In this document: piece by piece, positions 7,498 through 14,385 of the stretch
How positions within the stretch are numbered: position 1 is the first letter of the stretch
Layout of the letters: the number at the start of each line of letters is the position of its first letter
NCBI GenBank assembly: GCA_023396345.1
Contig: JAEWWO010000043.1
Location: 1-18,392, forward strand
Source: Bacteroidota bacterium
Lineage (GTDB): Bacteria > Bacteroidota > Bacteroidia > Chitinophagales > Chitinophagaceae
Reading direction: 5' to 3'
Length of the DNA stretch: 18,392 nucleotides
Position numbers and translations under genes: made by a program
Notes under the pieces: generated by a model
What the model was told of the DNA's origin: nothing
The model's input: only the letters and a program-made list of their open reading frames with translations
Databases searched by the model: none

Positions 7498-7812
7498 ATG
7501 AATGCAAAAGAAATTTTAGAAAAGCATAGAGGAGTAAAATTCCCGTCATTTCCAGATAATGATGATTTTGCTGAATGGGTTGAAGAACTTACAGATTTGG
7601 ATGGATATTATTATGGTTTGGCAACCTCTCTTTTAGCAGGAGAAAAGAAAACATATAATGTTAACCTATTTCAAGAAATGAGGCAAAGGCTATATGAGTT
7701 TAGAAATTTAGAAGATGATAAGGAAGTATATCAAGAATGTGAAGATTATCTTAACTCTTTAGAAATAATCATAAAACTGATTGAAATCAAAAGCCCTATT
7801 CGGGGCTTTTGA
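7498..7812 (+). CDS. Small acidic protein, probable immunity protein of the adjoining toxin remnant
   Basis: A 104-aa, Glu/Asp-rich cytoplasmic protein starting MNAKEILEKHRGVKFPSFPD, with no signal or membrane segment. The sequence looks mostly helical (NLFQEMRQRLYEFRNLED, then ECEDYLNSLEIIIKLIEI). I do not recognise a named family. The assignment as immunity protein is inferred from context: it begins 2 bp after the stop of the toxin-like fragment, is small and acidic, and stands apart from metabolic neighbours. The frame is open upstream to a TTG at 7456, but Met at 7498 is the natural start because the toxin frame ends just before it. The last codons and stop lie inside a terminator hairpin. 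It may persist as an orphan that protects against siblings carrying the intact toxin. Confidence 0.6.
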   Translation: MNAKEILEKHRGVKFPSFPDNDDFAEWVEELTDLDGYYYGLATSLLAGEKKTYNVNLFQEMRQRLYEFRNLEDDKEVYQECEDYLNSLEIIIKLIEIKSPIRGF

Positions 7813-7815
7813 TTT
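7784..7815 (+). terminator. Strong hairpin terminator overlapping the end of the probable immunity gene
   Basis: AAATCAAAAGCCC (7784-7796) and GGGCTTTTGATTT (7803-7815) form a perfect 13-bp stem around a TATTCG loop. The stem has A-rich and T-rich flanks on each side, so it can act in either direction. The gene's stop codon TGA (7810-7812) is part of the right arm. Confidence 0.8.
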
Positions 7816-7850
7816 ATATTAATCCAGTTCCAGGCTTCCCCGCCCCCGCT

Positions 7851-7896
7851 CTTCGGAATTTATAATTCCGAAGCTTTATCGTAGGATTTATAATCC
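7851..7896. repeat. Two adjacent palindromes sharing a TTTATAA core (REP-like)
   Basis: CTTCGGAATT-TAT-AATTCCGAAG (7851-7873) is a perfect 10-bp stem. GGATT-TAT-AATCC (7884-7896) is a second, shorter one with the same loop. A C-rich patch (about 7838-7849) precedes them, unusual for this AT-rich DNA. The set resembles the REP-like palindromes scattered between Bacteroidota genes. It sits in the convergent gap between the immunity gene and the phosphatase gene and could also help terminate transcription of the latter. Confidence 0.5.
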
Positions 7897-7921
7897 GTAA
7901 TAATTAATTTTGTATTCCTCC

Positions 7922-8407
7922 TTATCCCAACATCTTAGGATAAAAGAAGAAATTAAATTCTTTCTTTGCTTTTGCAAAATCAGCCCAGTGTTCTGTATCA
8001 ATAGAGAAGCCAACCGTACCGCAGGTTGGTACGTGTTCTATATCTTTATCGGTTAAATCGTTTACAAAATAAGTAAGTCCGTTATTGTGAGAGAATACAG
8101 CTACTGTATCATATTTATCGTCCAGCGCTGTTATCACCTCTGCAAAATCTTTTGGTGCTGCCATGTACAGATTGTCCTTCAATAAAATATTATTTGAATT
8201 AAACTCCTTCGCAAAAAGCTTACAGGTAGTTTGTGCGCGATTGGCTGTACTGCTTACAAATTGATCTATTTGTATATTTTGCTCAATCAATAGTTTTGCC
8301 ATTTTGGGCGCATCTTTCATTCCGCGCTTAGACAATGGTCTGTCAAAATCTTTTGTATTATTAGTCCAGTCACTTTTTGCGTGACGTATTACAATTAGTT
8401 TTTTCAT
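7922..8407 (-). CDS. SixA-like histidine phosphatase
   Basis: A 161-aa member of the histidine phosphatase (phosphoglycerate mutase-like) superfamily, in the short SixA branch. It begins MKKLIVIRHAKSDW with the RH pair (Arg8, His9) whose His takes the phosphate. DRPLSKRGMKDAP (about 22-34) and SSTANRAQTT (52-61, Arg57) follow, and VFSHNNGL holds the second active-site His107. E. coli SixA removes phosphate from phospho-His proteins of the PTS/ArcB type. The physiological substrate here is unknown, and no phosphorelay gene is next to it. Start and length are typical. It is the last gene before the convergent REP-like region. Confidence 0.88.
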   Translation of the reverse strand: MKKLIVIRHAKSDWTNNTKDFDRPLSKRGMKDAPKMAKLLIEQNIQIDQFVSSTANRAQTTCKLFAKEFNSNNILLKDNLYMAAPKDFAEVITALDDKYDTVAVFSHNNGLTYFVNDLTDKDIEHVPTCGTVGFSIDTEHWADFAKAKKEFNFFFYPKMLG

Positions 8408-8411
8408 AATG

Positions 8412-8419
8412 CAAAAGTA
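8412..8419 (-). promoter_or_regulatory. Candidate -7 element (TACTTTTG) for the SixA-like gene
   Basis: On the minus strand TACTTTTG fits TAnnTTTG and ends only 4 bp before the ATG (8407). If used, the transcript would start at or within a few bases of the start codon, a nearly leaderless mRNA. Confidence 0.35.
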
Positions 8420-8460
8420 AAGAATATACTTTCTGTAATCAAATGAAGAATCTTAAAAAA

Positions 8461-8715
8461 TTATTCATAAATATTTTTTCGATGACCCACATTTATTATG
8501 TCAATTAAAAGAATGTTATCGAAAATTTCATAAATGATTCTATAGTCAGCTACTCTAATTCTATAAGCTTCTCTTCCTTTAAGTTTTTTGTATCCAACAG
8601 GTCTCGGATTTTCTGCTAAATTGTATATGGCTTTTTTAATATTTGTATAATATGGTTCAGGAATATTTTCAAGGGCTTTTACAGCCCTTTTTCTTATAGT
8701 AATTCTGTAAGCCAT
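8461..8715 (-). CDS. RelE/ParE-superfamily toxin of a type II toxin-antitoxin pair
   Basis: An 84-aa basic protein. Features typical of the RelE/ParE fold are the N-terminal strand AYRITIRKRAVKALENIP, then a helix, then KKLKGREAYRIRVADYRIIY (about 43-62) and the closing INVGHRKNIYE. RelE members cut mRNA on the ribosome, while ParE members poison gyrase. The DYRIIYEI and GHRKNIY blocks are closer to RelE/StbE-like proteins, but activity cannot be fixed from sequence. The start codon overlaps the antitoxin stop by one base (TAATG), the usual antitoxin-first arrangement, which favours coupled translation. All expected segments are present, so it is probably functional. Confidence 0.87.
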   Translation of the reverse strand: MAYRITIRKRAVKALENIPEPYYTNIKKAIYNLAENPRPVGYKKLKGREAYRIRVADYRIIYEIFDNILLIDIINVGHRKNIYE

Positions 8716-8924
8716 TATTTTGCTTTACGCTTTTGTTCAATCATTTCAAAAGCTTCGTCAATAGGCAAAGAGGACTCTTTAAATTTGATGGTTTCGTCAT
8801 AGGTGCGAATATCCTCAAGCTCTTCTAATTCTTCAATTATTGCTTTATATTCTTTTAAAGAAAGTACAACAGAAATTTTTTTTCCGTTGTTATCAGTAAT
8901 GTATTGAGGATTTATTGTAAGCAT
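8715..8924 (-). CDS. Antitoxin partner of the RelE-like toxin (Phd/YefM- or RelB-like)
   Basis: A 69-aa acidic protein placed directly before the toxin. The N-terminal NPQYITDNNGKKISVVLSLK (about 4-23) is a short strand-rich part typical of small antitoxins that bind DNA as dimers. The Glu-rich EYKAIIEELEELEDIRTYDE is a helix, and the C-terminal third, ending EAFEMIEQKRKAK, probably wraps the toxin. The exact antitoxin family was not resolved. Such antitoxins usually repress their own promoter. A candidate TATTTTTG (-7) lies at 8945-8952 on the minus strand, giving a leader of about 15 nt. Confidence 0.82.
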   Translation of the reverse strand: MLTINPQYITDNNGKKISVVLSLKEYKAIIEELEELEDIRTYDETIKFKESSLPIDEAFEMIEQKRKAK

Positions 8925-8944
8925 ATATAAGCAATTGATTTTTA

Positions 8945-8952
8945 CAAAAATA
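8945..8952 (-). promoter_or_regulatory. Candidate -7 element (TATTTTTG) for the toxin-antitoxin operon
   Basis: It matches TAnnTTTG on the minus strand, 20 bp before the antitoxin ATG. No well-spaced TTG lies upstream, and no clear operator palindrome was found around it. Confidence 0.35.
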
Positions 8953-8989
8953 AAGAAATTTTTAATAAGGCTGCCTGCTTACAATAGAA

Positions 8990-9646
8990 TTACTCAACAG
9001 GTTCTCCGTTTAAATCTGTAGAAAGTACTTCGCTCATATAATCCAGAAATGGGCGCTCTGCTTTAAACACAGTCAGTACTTCCTTATTGAAATCAGGTGC
9101 TGCAACTTCTTTATCAGCATAATTTTTCATGAGAATAAATTCTTTTTTCCGGATAAGATCAGCAGCTTCGGCTTCTTTGTCAAAACCGTTGGGGACAGAT
9201 TTTAATTCGTCGCCTTTTATTTCACCAAAATGCTTTTTGAATGCGGCACCTTTGGTAATTTTTTTAATGTCGGTCGGGTTTAGTTCAAACTCTTTTCTGA
9301 TGCGGAATAATTCTTCTTTTTCCGGACGCCAGAAACCTCCTCCTGCAAAAGAATTGTCCGGTTGTATGTGCAGATAATATCCGCCTTTGCCCGGTTTCAT
9401 CCGCATAAAAAGTGCTCCGAAGTTTGTTTTAAAAGGTGTTTTATCCTTAGAGAAACGCATGTCTCTGTATAGTCTGAAAATCTTGGCAGGTTCTATCAGG
9501 TCACTTTTACTTATCTCCTGATGAACGCTTTGTACAAAGGATTTGAATTCTTCCAGAGCAGCTTCGTACAAATCTTTATTGGCATTGAACCATTCTCTGT
9601 TATTGTTTTTCTTTAACTGAGAAAGAAAATTTAAAACATTCTGCAT
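8990..9646 (-). CDS. DUF2461 family protein
   Basis: A 218-aa cytoplasmic protein of the DUF2461 (TIGR02453) family, whose biochemical function is unknown. Family marks are NVLNFLSQLKKNNNREWFNA near the N-terminus, KIFRLYRDMRFSKDKTPFKT (about 55-74), the Gly-rich GKGGYYLHIQPDN, and GGGFWRPEKEELFRIRKEFE. Length is usual for the family. The start at 9646 is the first Met and leads straight into the conserved WF motif. It is on the same strand as the ccm genes and the toxin-antitoxin pair, but separated from both by 65-107 bp, so it may be transcribed alone. Confidence 0.88.
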   Translation of the reverse strand: MQNVLNFLSQLKKNNNREWFNANKDLYEAALEEFKSFVQSVHQEISKSDLIEPAKIFRLYRDMRFSKDKTPFKTNFGALFMRMKPGKGGYYLHIQPDNSFAGGGFWRPEKEELFRIRKEFELNPTDIKKITKGAAFKKHFGEIKGDELKSVPNGFDKEAEAADLIRKKEFILMKNYADKEVAAPDFNKEVLTVFKAERPFLDYMSEVLSTDLNGEPVE

Positions 9647-9655
9647 ATTAAGTTT

Positions 9656-9718
9656 GATTACAAATTACAGATTAGAAATTGCAAATTACAGATTACAAAT
9701 TACAAATTGAAGATTGCA
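9656..9718. repeat. Nine degenerate 7-bp tandem repeats, consensus RATTACA
   Basis: Reading on the plus strand, consecutive heptads are GATTACA, AATTACA, GATTAGA, AATTGCA, AATTACA, GATTACA, AATTACA, AATTGAA and GATTGCA. They fill most of the gap between the DUF2461 start and the ccmF stop. Such heptad runs occur between genes in several Bacteroidota. No coding role is seen. Confidence 0.75.
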
Positions 9719-9726
9719 GAATTTAC

Positions 9727-9758
9727 TCATTATCACATTATCAGATTACTGCATTATC
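9727..9758. repeat. Four degenerate 8-bp repeats, NNATTATC
   Basis: TCATTATC, ACATTATC, AGATTACT and GCATTATC follow each other without gaps. The last unit contains the ccmF stop codon (9754-9756). The array therefore reaches into the end of the gene. Confidence 0.6.
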
Positions 9759-12189
9759 TGAATCTTTTAGATGCTCTTTGAAAAATGCTCATGACAAAAC
9801 CAATAGCCATAACCACAATTCCTAACCAAAGTACAGCAACAAATGGAAACTTAATCACTTTCAGAGTTAAGAAATCATTAATGGTCAAACTTTCTTTTAC
9901 ACCAATTTCCAGATTGCCTCTGTTGCTGTCGCTTACCTTATTGAATTTAATTACCAGTCCCTGAGAGTTTACTGTATCGTTCAGCGGTAATATTTCATTT
10001 CCGTTGCGCACGGTTACGCCCGGATTTACAGGATATTTTTCTCCGGTTTTGGCAATGGCAGTCATATCAAGCGTCATAGAAAGTTCGTCTGTTGATGCTG
10101 ATTGCTCAGGACTGTTTACTTTTACATCATTCAATACAATCATACCGCCTGAATAAAATGTGGTATCACCCACTTTCATTTCCACATTTCTGAATGCAGC
10201 AGTATCGGTGGTAGCTTTCTGAAATGCACTTACATACGCATATATATCGCTGTGCCAGTAATGTTTTGAATTGGGCGTAGCACCAAAGCCTTCATTACCT
10301 TTATTGTTTTTCAGTACATACGGATACAAATCGAATTCTTCCTTACCGTCTTTCGTTTTAAAGTTGATATGGAAATACATTTTTCTGTCGCGGGTATTGA
10401 TAGAGTCGTTCAGATACGTTACCATATATTTTCCCATATCTATGGGTATATTTCTGAACAGCGTAATGTTTTCAGCGGGGTCTTCATCTTTTGTTTTTTC
10501 AAAAACCTGAAACGTAGTATTGATGCTTAATATTTCTTTTTTGGATGAAGATAAAAGTACACCCAGCAATATCATTCCAAAGCCAACGTGTGCAACAGAT
10601 GCTCCCGAGATTTTTATCTTTCCTTTCAGTACAATAAAAATGTATCCGATGTTGGCTACAATAGCATATATAGAAGCAAAAATAGCGAGATGAATGGCCA
10701 TTAAAAATCCTGCTCCGTGTTCGGTATAATTTATATTGCCGAAAATGCTGATGAGTAAAGAACCTGCAACGGAAATAACAGTAGGTATAAGAATTTTCTT
10801 TCCGAAATAACTTTTTGGGGTGTCTTTGTACTTGAGATATTGCGTTACAGCAGTAAATATACCTACGAGTATACCAATGAATATTTGCACCTGATTATAG
10901 CTGAACAATACATCTTCCGGTTGGGCAATATTGGTTTTGAATATTTTATTGAAAACCGGCATAGACGTTTTTCCGATAATTATCAGTCCGGAAATAAATA
11001 AAATTAAAGAGCCTATAAACATCCAGAACTCACGGCTGTACATACTTTCCTCTTTCTTAATGCTGGGAATTACTTTCCATCTTTTTATCAGAAAATAACC
11101 GGCACTCAAAAGAAATGTAAATATAAAAGTGAGCAATTGCCAGTTCATATCATTTCCTGTAAAGGAGTGTACAGAAGTGTCTCCCAATATGCCGCTTCTG
11201 GTGAGATAAGTGGAATAAATAATGAATACAAAGCTTAGAATGTAAAATAAATAAGTACTTTTTAAAGAGTATTTTGCATGCACATAAATAAGATTGGTGT
11301 GCAATCCGGAAACAAGAATCAACCACGGAACCAGAGATGCATTTTCTACCGGATCCCATGCCCAGTAGCCACCAAAGTTCAGGCTCTCGTATGCCCACGC
11401 AGCGCCCATCATAATACCTACACCAAGAGAAGCGGCAGCAAAACTTGCCCAGGGCAGTACGGGTTTGGTCCAGCTATGGTCGTTATTGATAAGTCCAGTA
11501 AGTGCAAAGCCATAAGGGATAATAGTTGCGGCAAAGCCTAAGAATAACATCGGCGGATGTATAGTCATCCAGTAATTCTGTAATGTGGCGTTCAGTCCGC
11601 TGCCATCTAATATCATCGACAGATAATCCTGTCTCAATTGTCCTGTTGCATCAAAGAAAACAGGAGCTCCTTCCAGAAGACCGGAGTTTCTGATTAAAAT
11701 AAAAGGATTATGTCCAATTTGTGAATCACCGATATACAAACCAAGCACCATCGACATGATGATAATCTGCGCAATGCTGAGTGTGCCGGCAACTCCGGCA
11801 GACCAGTTGTTTCTTTTAAAAATAATAAACAGTCCTAATATAGCATGCCAGAAAGCCCATAGTAAAAAACTACCTTCCTGACCTTCCCAGAGAGAACTGA
11901 AAATATATTCGGGTTGCAGCGATCGGTCGCTGTGTTTCCATGCATATTCGTATTCAAACAGGTGATTGTATAAAATATAATACAAACAGCCTATAATCCC
12001 GATAATGCTTAATGATGAAGCTACATAGCTCCATTTTGCAAGTTTATACCAGCTGTTCTTTTCATCTTCTTGCGTTGCTGCATTGGATTTAAAAAAAGCA
12101 ATGGCAGCAACTATCGATCCGGTAAAAGCTAAAGTAATTAGAAAATAGCCAATTTGTCCCGGTAATAGATTTTCTCCAATAAAGTTCAT
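9754..12189 (-). CDS. ccmF: Cytochrome c maturation heme lyase CcmF/CcsA-type
   Basis: An 811-aa polytopic membrane protein that takes heme from CcmE and attaches it to apocytochrome c on the outer face of the inner membrane. The heme-handling WWD motif is GGYWAWDPVENASLVPW (273-289). Expected conserved His are seen at His211 (TIHPPMLFLG), His297 (SGLHTNL), His341 (DTSVHSF) and His534 (SVAHVGFG). They match the four described for E. coli CcmF. After about 13-14 membrane segments comes a large periplasmic domain (about 555-775) and a last membrane segment (about 783-803). At 811 aa it is longer than E. coli CcmF (647), as in other Bacteroidota. It lies 42 bp downstream of ccmE in one operon. 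CcmA-D, G and H are not in the window. Confidence 0.93.
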   Translation of the reverse strand: MNFIGENLLPGQIGYFLITLAFTGSIVAAIAFFKSNAATQEDEKNSWYKLAKWSYVASSLSIIGIIGCLYYILYNHLFEYEYAWKHSDRSLQPEYIFSSLWEGQEGSFLLWAFWHAILGLFIIFKRNNWSAGVAGTLSIAQIIIMSMVLGLYIGDSQIGHNPFILIRNSGLLEGAPVFFDATGQLRQDYLSMILDGSGLNATLQNYWMTIHPPMLFLGFAATIIPYGFALTGLINNDHSWTKPVLPWASFAAASLGVGIMMGAAWAYESLNFGGYWAWDPVENASLVPWLILVSGLHTNLIYVHAKYSLKSTYLFYILSFVFIIYSTYLTRSGILGDTSVHSFTGNDMNWQLLTFIFTFLLSAGYFLIKRWKVIPSIKKEESMYSREFWMFIGSLILFISGLIIIGKTSMPVFNKIFKTNIAQPEDVLFSYNQVQIFIGILVGIFTAVTQYLKYKDTPKSYFGKKILIPTVISVAGSLLISIFGNINYTEHGAGFLMAIHLAIFASIYAIVANIGYIFIVLKGKIKISGASVAHVGFGMILLGVLLSSSKKEILSINTTFQVFEKTKDEDPAENITLFRNIPIDMGKYMVTYLNDSINTRDRKMYFHINFKTKDGKEEFDLYPYVLKNNKGNEGFGATPNSKHYWHSDIYAYVSAFQKATTDTAAFRNVEMKVGDTTFYSGGMIVLNDVKVNSPEQSASTDELSMTLDMTAIAKTGEKYPVNPGVTVRNGNEILPLNDTVNSQGLVIKFNKVSDSNRGNLEIGVKESLTINDFLTLKVIKFPFVAVLWLGIVVMAIGFVMSIFQRASKRFR

Positions 12190-12231
12190 TCCGTTCTCTG
12201 CTAAAAGTTAGTGTATGGTAAAATATGCAAA

Positions 12232-12648
12232 TTATAAAGAAGCACTCATGTCTTCAGGAAGCGCATTAGGATCGTCTTTGTATTTAGAAGGGCATTTCAA
12301 TAAAATACCTCTTTGGTCTCTGATTTGAAAAGTTCCCTCATCATCCATCTGACCTTTTAAAACTATTCTCTCACTCTTTTCAATATCCTGTGGTTTTTCA
12401 AAATAATAAGCTACATTCATGGATGCACCTAATGTATCAATTGCAGTGAATGTGAGGTAGTTAGGATTTTTCACAGGATCGTAAACCAAAGATTCTTTAT
12501 CAAGTTTGGCAATTACAGTCACGATTTTACCTTGTTTCTCTTTAGCAGAAGCAATAGTTTCATAAGTAGAAACACTTCCCATTTGAGAAATAAGCAATGC
12601 TATTACAGCACCTATCACCACCAAAATAACTATATGCAATTTCTTCAT
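12232..12648 (-). CDS. ccmE: CcmE heme chaperone, Cys variant (CxxxY)
   Basis: A 138-aa membrane-anchored periplasmic heme chaperone. One N-terminal membrane segment (about 5-23) is followed by the OB-fold beta barrel (about 35-118) with the usual RIVLKGQMDDEGTFQI region. In classical CcmE a His in HxxxY binds heme covalently. Here the matching site is CPSKY (119-123), so Cys119 takes the place of that His, with Tyr123 kept. A CxxxY form is known from archaea and sulfate reducers (the variant Ccm system lacking the heme-binding His), and from memory it also occurs in Bacteroidota. The tail after the motif is short. The gene starts the ccmE-ccmF operon. Confidence 0.92.
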   Translation of the reverse strand: MKKLHIVILVVIGAVIALLISQMGSVSTYETIASAKEKQGKIVTVIAKLDKESLVYDPVKNPNYLTFTAIDTLGASMNVAYYFEKPQDIEKSERIVLKGQMDDEGTFQIRDQRGILLKCPSKYKDDPNALPEDMSASL

Positions 12649-12765
12649 TTCAGATATAAATTTTACTGTTTTGCGCCTGCAATTTACACTATAATTTTGA
12701 AATGAAACCCCTAATAAGTCTTTTATTTGTAAAGATTACAGAGGAAAAAACATATGTAGATAATT

Positions 12766-12803
12766 ATTAATTCATAAGTGATAATTATCAGTCATGAATT
12801 AAT
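12766..12803. promoter_or_regulatory. 38-bp dyad: nested palindrome between ccmE and the nitrilase-fusion gene
   Basis: Outer arms ATTAATTCAT (12766-12775) and ATGAATTAAT (12794-12803) are perfect reverse complements. Centred between them is a perfect 12-bp palindrome TGATAATTATCA (12779-12790), with 3-bp spacers on each side. The dyad begins 24 bp past the stop of the upstream fusion gene and about 120 bp before ccmE. It could be an AT-rich terminator of the fusion gene or an operator for ccmEF. Confidence 0.5.
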
Positions 12804-12826
12804 TGGAAAACGTATTTCGTCCGTTG

Positions 12827-14329
12827 TTACTTTTTTACATTCACGTTGTATAAATCAAGTCTTCTGTCTTTCATTGTTTGTACCGAACCAAAATGATGTA
12901 AATCTTTCAGGTGATTCAAATCAACGTCTACAATCAGCGTCATTTCTGTGTTTGGGGTTGCTTCAGCTTTAATGCCGTTGGTAGGAAAAGCGAAATCAGA
13001 GGGCGTGAAAACTGCTGCCTGACCAAACTGAATATCCATGTTGCTTACCTTAGGTAAATTGCCCACGCAACCTGCGATTGCCACATAGCATTCGTTTTCG
13101 ATAGCTCTTGCAGCCGCACAATTGCGCACGCGTGTGTAGGCATTTTGCGTATCGGTAAGATAGGGTACAAATAAAATCTTCATTCCCTGATCGGCTAAAA
13201 TTCGCGGAAGTTCCGGAAACTCAACATCGTAACAAATAACAATACCTATTGGTCCGCAGTCGGTTTCAATTACTTCAATTTTATCACCACCGGTCATGCC
13301 GTAATATTTTACTTCATTAGGCGTGATGTGAATTTTTCTGTATTCTGATATGCTTCCGTCGCGGTGCAGCAGGTAGCTTGTGTTGTAGAGCTTGCCGTCT
13401 TCTTCGGTAGGCATGCTGCCGGCAATAATATTTACGTTGTATGAAATGGCATACTCCGAAATTTTATTTTTTATTTCTTCTGATTTTTTTGCCAGTTCAC
13501 GCATGGCTTCGTGTTCTGCAAGGTGGTTTAAATCGGCAAGTAACGGTGTGTTGAAAAATTCGGGAAAGAGTACAAAATCAGATTTATAATCGCTGAGTAC
13601 ATCTACAAAATATTCAATCTGCTCGTAAAACGCATCGATATTAGCGAATTGACGCATTTGCCATTGCACCAGACCCAAACGAATAGTGCTGTCGGCTAAA
13701 GTATTTTTCTTTTGAGAATAGTAAATGTTGTTCCATTCCATTTGCAGAGCAAAGCCTTTGGATTCCTTGTCGTCTTTCAGATAGTTGGGAAGAATTTGCT
13801 TTACATGAAAATCGTTGGAGAACTGAAAGTTGAGTACCGGATCAAAAATCTCTTTATTGATCACTTTCTTTACATATTCTGTGGGCTTTATTTCCTCGGC
13901 ATGTTTATGATAATTGGGCATTCTGCCACCTATAACAATCGATTTAAGATTCAGTCTTTCGCATAGTTCTTTGCGTGCATCATACATTCTTCTTCCCAGG
14001 CGCAATCCTCTGTAATCGGGATGTACAAACACTTCTATGCCGTACAGTACATCACCCGAGTTGGTGTGGAAACTGAATTTTGCATTATCAAACACTTCTT
14101 CATAGGTATGCTTATCTCCAAGAAATTTATAGCGCAGAATAATGGAAAGTGCCACTGCCACAACTTTTCCGTCAACCTCAACACATATCTGACCTTTCGG
14201 GAAAATATTTAAAAGCCTCTCTATTGTTGCTTTTTTCCATACCTGTGTTTCATAATCATAGGCGCTAATCATGGAATCTATCAACTGGTCGTAGTCTTCT
14301 AATTTTAAATTTCTAACTTCTACTTGCAT
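12827..14329 (-). CDS. Fusion of GNAT acetyltransferase and carbon-nitrogen hydrolase (nitrilase superfamily)
   Basis: A 500-aa two-domain cytoplasmic protein. Residues 1 to about 190 form a GNAT domain: VEVRNLKLEDYDQLIDSMIS opens it, and YGIEVFVHPDYRGLRLGRRM (97-116) holds the acetyl-CoA-binding R-G-L-R-L-G-R turn. Residues about 214-498 form a carbon-nitrogen hydrolase domain with the full Glu-Lys-Cys triad: Glu257 in LFPEFFNTPL, Lys332 in YRKIHITPNE and Cys366 in IVICYDVEFPE. The second half should hydrolyse an amide (omega-amidase or N-carbamoyl type) and the first half acetylate an amine. The substrates are unknown. The same domain pairing is known from other bacteria, often without an assigned role. 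The frame is unbroken across the linker, so this is a true fusion. Confidence 0.9.
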   Translation of the reverse strand: MQVEVRNLKLEDYDQLIDSMISAYDYETQVWKKATIERLLNIFPKGQICVEVDGKVVAVALSIILRYKFLGDKHTYEEVFDNAKFSFHTNSGDVLYGIEVFVHPDYRGLRLGRRMYDARKELCERLNLKSIVIGGRMPNYHKHAEEIKPTEYVKKVINKEIFDPVLNFQFSNDFHVKQILPNYLKDDKESKGFALQMEWNNIYYSQKKNTLADSTIRLGLVQWQMRQFANIDAFYEQIEYFVDVLSDYKSDFVLFPEFFNTPLLADLNHLAEHEAMRELAKKSEEIKNKISEYAISYNVNIIAGSMPTEEDGKLYNTSYLLHRDGSISEYRKIHITPNEVKYYGMTGGDKIEVIETDCGPIGIVICYDVEFPELPRILADQGMKILFVPYLTDTQNAYTRVRNCAAARAIENECYVAIAGCVGNLPKVSNMDIQFGQAAVFTPSDFAFPTNGIKAEATPNTEMTLIVDVDLNHLKDLHHFGSVQTMKDRRLDLYNVNVKK

Positions 14330-14385
14330 ATAATTGTTTTTATAATCGATTTATAGTTTGATAAGAATGAAATATAAGAAAAAAA

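Noticed and set aside
8461..8924. Toxin-antitoxin pair as the novel system
   Set aside because: Both proteins and their one-base overlap fit ordinary RelE/ParE-type modules, and nothing unusual was seen.
9656..9758. Possible CRISPR array
   Set aside because: Units are 7-8 bp and contiguous, with no spacers and no cas genes. It is a simple tandem repeat.
14341..14355. Near-palindrome TATAATCGATTTATA before the fusion gene
   Set aside because: It is short and imperfect and contains only A/T around a ClaI-like core. It is not distinguishable from chance in this AT-rich gap.
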